A DNA stretch of 6,857 nt from Paracoccaceae bacterium. Lineage in GTDB: Bacteria > Pseudomonadota > Alphaproteobacteria > Rhodobacterales > Rhodobacteraceae. A program made the position numbers and the translations under genes. Below the pieces are notes generated by a model. The model searched no databases. It was not told the DNA's origin and worked only from the letters and a program-made list of their open reading frames with translations. Positions 6,404 through 6,857 of the stretch are shown in pieces. Every line of letters begins with the position of its first letter. Within the stretch, counting starts at the first letter, position 1. The DNA lies in contig WFQA01000185.1 of assembly GCA_015487255.1 (NCBI GenBank), positions 1-6,857 of the forward strand. Reading direction: 5' to 3'.

Positions 6404-6432
6404 ATTGAGCCATCCAGTAGCAGGAAGGTCAA
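6404..6432 (-). promoter_or_regulatory. Weak candidate promoter for the ccdA-like gene
   Basis: On the minus strand, TTGACC (6432-6427) is separated by 17 bases from CTCAAT (6409-6404), within the 71-base gap between the TerB-like gene and the ccdA-like gene. The -35 half fits the sigma-70 consensus well and the -10 half poorly. The two genes may instead be cotranscribed. Confidence 0.25.
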
Positions 6433-6455
6433 TGCCGGGGATTCTCACTTATAAG

Positions 6456-6857
6456 TCAGCGGATGCGAAACGCCAGTTTCACATCATTCAGCGCCGCAAT
6501 CTGGTCGCGGCTCCAATCATCACCCAGCATGGCTTTAACCAGCCGCATCAGGTCCTGAAAGCCCTCAACCCCGGCGATACGGTTAAGCCGGCGTGATAGG
6601 CGCAACACACCCGCTTCATTACTGCCGCATTCATTGACCAGCCAACGACCCATCACCAACAGTTCCTCAGCCTCATCGCGAGAGACCTCCAGCACCGATT
6701 GCACCTGAAGCATCATCTCGCGCCGTTGCTCTTGCGTGGGCAGCGCCCCCAGCTCAAAAAACGCAATGGCAATACCGGTTATGGCGAGTTTAGGCTCATC
6801 TATGCTCTCAACCGGGTGCACATTGGAGCGCCGCTTAAAACCAAACCGCCGGGCGGC
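6456..6857 (-). CDS. TerB-like (tellurite resistance/DjlA-type) helical domain protein, N-terminus cut off
   Basis: The frame is open from the window edge to the stop at 6456, giving at least 133 residues. It is soluble, acidic-helical and has no membrane segment or signal in the visible part. The pattern matches the TerB family: a helix beginning KLAITGIAIAFFELG, then TQEQRREMMLQVQSVLEVS with EAEELLVMGRWL, and a C-terminal helix holding LMRLVKAMLGDDWSRDQIA, ending KLAFRIR. TerB-like domains often occur near membrane-stress or metal-stress genes, but their biochemical role is poorly defined. A GTG at 6821 could start a 121-residue version, but the upstream codons remain open and include a basic RRFGFKRRS stretch that looks like the N-terminal region of the real protein, so I treat the gene as partial. 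It lies 71 bases upstream of the ccdA-like gene on the same strand. The family call is moderately sure; the function is unknown. Confidence 0.7.
   Translation of the reverse strand, partial: AARRFGFKRRSNVHPVESIDEPKLAITGIAIAFFELGALPTQEQRREMMLQVQSVLEVSRDEAEELLVMGRWLVNECGSNEAGVLRLSRRLNRIAGVEGFQDLMRLVKAMLGDDWSRDQIAALNDVKLAFRIR

Noticed and set aside
6385..6432. N-terminal extension of the ccdA-like protein from the ATG at 6432
   Set aside because: The extra 16 residues do not fit the family, and the ATG at 6384 has a good ribosome site directly upstream.

Overview
The window looks like chromosomal DNA of an alphaproteobacterium, most likely a marine or soil member of the Rhodobacterales. This rests on the GC-rich, strongly codon-biased genes, the TRAP transporter, the ArgE/DapE-type deacylase beside a peptide-type binding protein, and the small PAS-LuxR regulator. 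It is an inference from gene style, not a database result. I see no rRNA, tRNA, CRISPR array, transposase or phage gene.

Left part (1-1545, minus strand): an M20-family metallo-deacylase/peptidase is followed, one base after its stop, by the start of a family 5 (peptide/opine/nickel type) ABC-transporter binding protein that runs off the window. These two form an operon that probably continues into ABC permease and ATPase genes outside the window.

Centre (1589-5400, plus strand): a 182-residue one-component PAS-LuxR regulator starts only 43 bases from the deacylase and is transcribed away from it. After a 143-base gap comes a complete three-gene TRAP transporter (binding protein, small membrane subunit, large membrane subunit). 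A perfect 12-bp hairpin between the first two TRAP genes covers a Shine-Dalgarno sequence and the A of one possible start codon. This suggests that the small subunit really starts 18 bases later, and it offers a mechanism for making more binding protein than membrane subunits. The layout suggests that the regulator senses a substrate which the TRAP and ABC transporters import and the deacylase cleaves. The substrate cannot be read from the sequence.

Right part (5401-6857): a 318-base gap between convergent genes holds a GC-rich hairpin just after the TRAP genes, a two-unit repeat resembling a dispersed intergenic element, and a good intrinsic terminator for the minus-strand gene. Then come a CcdA/DsbD-type thiol-disulfide membrane transporter with its two expected cysteines and, upstream of it on the same strand, a TerB-like helical protein cut by the window edge.

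No clearly new system is present. The best leads are the PAS-LuxR-centred uptake and deacylation locus, the dctP-dctQ hairpin, and the intergenic repeat.
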